Of a stretch of 37,098 nucleotides of DNA, positions 35,504-37,098 are shown piece by piece (position 1 is the first letter of the stretch; each line of letters starts with the position of its first letter). The stretch covers positions 1 to 37,098 of the forward strand of contig SVMM01000025.1 in NCBI GenBank assembly GCA_015067435.1, written 5' to 3'. The position numbers and the translations under genes were made by a program. The notes beneath the pieces were generated by a model. It searched no databases and was not told the origin of the DNA. It worked only from the letters and a program-made list of their open reading frames with translations. Origin of the DNA: Oscillospiraceae bacterium. Its GTDB lineage: Bacteria; Bacillota; Clostridia; Oscillospirales; Oscillospiraceae.

Positions 35504-36433
35504 ATGGCAAATCGCAAAGAATTTTATTTCCCCTCCTCCGATGGAAAAACGTCCATCCATGCGGTCGAGTGGACGCCCGACGGCGAGGCCCGCGGCGTGT
35601 ACCAGATCGCGCACGGCGTGGCGGAGTACGCGCTGCGCTACGAGCCGTTCGCCGAGTTTTTGGCGGACAAGGGCTTTGTCGTCGTCGCCAACGACCACAT
35701 CGGCCACGGGCAGAGCGTGGCGGAGGGCGCCGCGCCGCTCTATTTCGGCGAGAAGGACGGCTGGATGCATGTGGTGGACGACATGCACGCCCTGCGCAAT
35801 CTCACGGCGCAGAAGTACCCCGGCCTCCCCTATTTCCTGATGGGGCACTCGATGGGCTCGTTCCTCGCGCGCACCTATCTCATCCGCTATCCCGGCACGG
35901 TCAGGGCGGCGGTCATCATGGGCACCGGCCAGCAGCCGGGGTACATGGTCGCGGGAGGCAAGCTTGCGGCTGCCATCTTCGGCAGGAAGTCCGGCTTCGA
36001 CAAGTTTGACGCGACGGTGGACAATCTCGCCTTCGGCGCGTACAACAAGCCTTTCGAGCCCAAGCGCACAAACTACGACTGGCTCAGCGTGAATACTGAA
36101 AACGTGGACGCCTACATCGCCGACCCGCTCTGCGGCGGTCAGGCAACGGTGGGTCTGTTCCGCGACATGCTCGGCGGCATCGGCTTCATCAGCAAGGCGT
36201 CCAACCTCGCGCAGATGGACATGAGCACGCCCGTCCTCTTCATCTCCGGCGCGATGGATCCCGTCGGCGACCTCGGCAAGGGCACGACGAAGGCGTACGA
36301 GAGCTTCAAAAAGGCGGGCGTGAAGGACGTCACGCTCAAGCTCTATCCGAATCTGCGCCACGAGATCCTCAACGAGAAGGAAAAAGATCAGGTCCGCGCC
36401 GACATTCTGGCGTGGGTCGAGCAGCACATGTGA
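35504..36433 (+). CDS. Alpha/beta hydrolase, monoacylglycerol-lipase-like (309 aa)
   Basis: Serine hydrolase of the Hydrolase_4 / lysophospholipase group. Nucleophile elbow '[20 protein letters not shown]' (Ser in GHSMG), oxyanion region '[20 protein letters not shown]', Asp in '[13 protein letters not shown]' and His in '[13 protein letters not shown]' complete the triad. No signal peptide, so cytosolic. ATG 35504 follows AAGGAGG at a long spacing of about 11 bases. The family cleaves monoacylglycerols or lysophospholipids; adjacency to glpK makes a lipid-to-glycerol scavenging role attractive but unproven. Confidence 0.85.
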   Translation: MANRKEFYFPSSDGKTSIHAVEWTPDGEARGVYQIAHGVAEYALRYEPFAEFLADKGFVVVANDHIGHGQSVAEGAAPLYFGEKDGWMHVVDDMHALRNLTAQKYPGLPYFLMGHSMGSFLARTYLIRYPGTVRAAVIMGTGQQPGYMVAGGKLAAAIFGRKSGFDKFDATVDNLAFGAYNKPFEPKRTNYDWLSVNTENVDAYIADPLCGGQATVGLFRDMLGGIGFISKASNLAQMDMSTPVLFISGAMDPVGDLGKGTTKAYESFKKAGVKDVTLKLYPNLRHEILNEKEKDQVRADILAWVEQHM

Positions 36434-36443
36434 GGGCGGCGCG

Positions 36444-37019
36444 ATGGCGGATACTTGGGAAGCGCTGGAAAAGGAATGTCTCGCCTGTCGGGAATGTTCG
36501 CTGTGCGAGACACGGAAAAATGTCGTGTTCGGCGTGGGCAGCCGCGAGGCGGAGGTGCTGTTCATCGGCGAGGGTCCCGGCGCGAACGAGGACGAGCAGG
36601 GCGAGCCCTTCGTCGGGCGCGCGGGCAAGCTGCTCGACGACATGCTCGCGATCATCGGGCTGGAGCGCAAGGATGTGTACATAGCGAACATCGTCAAATG
36701 CCGCCCGCCGGAGAACCGCGACCCGCTCGGCGTCGAGCAGGACGCCTGCATCGGGTATCTCCGCCGTCAGGTCGCGCTGCTGCGCCCGAAGATCATCGTG
36801 TGCCTCGGGCGCATTGCGGCGATGCGCATCATCCGTGAGGATTTCAAGATCTCCCGTGAGCACGGCCAGTGGTTCGAGAAGGCGGGCGTGCAGATGATGG
36901 CGGTCTTCCACCCCGCGGCGCTGCTGCGCGACCCGCGGCGCCGTCCGGAGGCGTTCGACGACTTCAAGGCGTTGCAGGCGAAAATCAACGAGCTGTGCGA
37001 GCACACAAGGGCGGAATAA
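36444..37019 (+). CDS. Family-4 uracil-DNA glycosylase, 4Fe-4S type (191 aa)
   Basis: Removes uracil from DNA in base-excision repair. Four cluster cysteines are visible: 'CREC' near residue 15, one in '[12 protein letters not shown]' and one in 'EQDACIGYL'. Active-site motif 1 '[17 protein letters not shown]' and motif 3 '[10 protein letters not shown]' are present. It lies 10 bases after the hydrolase gene and is probably co-transcribed. Confidence 0.93.
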   Translation: MADTWEALEKECLACRECSLCETRKNVVFGVGSREAEVLFIGEGPGANEDEQGEPFVGRAGKLLDDMLAIIGLERKDVYIANIVKCRPPENRDPLGVEQDACIGYLRRQVALLRPKIIVCLGRIAAMRIIREDFKISREHGQWFEKAGVQMMAVFHPAALLRDPRRRPEAFDDFKALQAKINELCEHTRAE

Positions 37020-37051
37020 ACGAAAAGGGCGCGTTGCAAAATAGCGCGCTG

Positions 37052-37095
37052 AAAAAAGACGAGGTCAGGAGCCCAAAAAGGGTTTCCTGACCTCG
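37052..37095. terminator. Terminator hairpin at the right edge
   Basis: 11-bp perfect outer stem (37060-37070 / 37085-37095) with an inner GCCC/GGG pairing. The A6 at 37052-37057 gives a U-run on the minus strand, so it ends at least a convergent gene beyond the window; the plus-side U-run would lie outside. Confidence 0.7.
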
Positions 37096-37098
37096 CCT

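Overview
The window looks like chromosomal DNA of a GC-rich anaerobic firmicute, most likely an Oscillospiraceae-like gut Clostridium. This is inferred from gene content (rpmG-secE-nusG-rplKAJL, plsX-acpP-rnc, trmFO, TopA-DprA, and an oxygen-sensitive 2-hydroxyacyl-CoA dehydratase system), strong AGGAGG-type ribosome binding sites and near-consensus sigma-A promoters. No rRNA, tRNA or CRISPR array was recognised. There is no stretch over 300 bases without a gene.

Layout. (1) 1-4396, minus strand: a four-gene operon of a CooC/MinD-like ATPase, two HgdB/FldC-family dehydratase subunits and the start of a dehydratase activase that runs off the left edge. A large FMN/FAD/4Fe-4S enoate-reductase-type flavoenzyme (4616-6889) is transcribed divergently from the same intergenic region. 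Together they suggest an anaerobic dehydration plus C=C reduction pathway. (2) 6963-10182, plus: a membrane-anchored secreted M3-like zinc peptidase and a membrane-anchored L,D-transpeptidase, ending in a bidirectional terminator. (3) 10251-13596, minus: rpmG, secE, nusG, rplK, rplA, rplJ, rplL, with promoters ahead of rpmG and rplJ. rplL ends at the terminator with no rpoB behind it.

(4) 13752-24877: an ~11.1-kb mobile element bounded by a perfect 14-bp direct repeat, inserted between rnc and the upstream A-tracts of the rpmG promoter. It carries an IS30-family transposase where a prophage would have its integrase, an XRE repressor with a shared operator and divergent promoters, two small membrane proteins, and a phage-like minus-strand operon. 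That operon holds four small genes and one 2540-residue ORF. The ORF joins a cytosine-5 DNA methyltransferase that lacks its C-terminal motifs to a very large phage polyvalent protein. It reads as a deletion-derived, cryptic prophage.

(5) 24939-32765, minus: core housekeeping genes rnc, acpP, plsX, trmFO, topA, dprA and a SpoU-type RNA methyltransferase. (6) 32931-37019: secG, an unusual protein built of eight 11-residue repeats behind glpK (minus), then a monoacylglycerol-lipase-like hydrolase and a family-4 uracil-DNA glycosylase (plus).

Many long antisense reading frames exist because GC-rich codons mirror well. They were judged to be shadows. Functions are from motif recognition by eye; no database search was possible.
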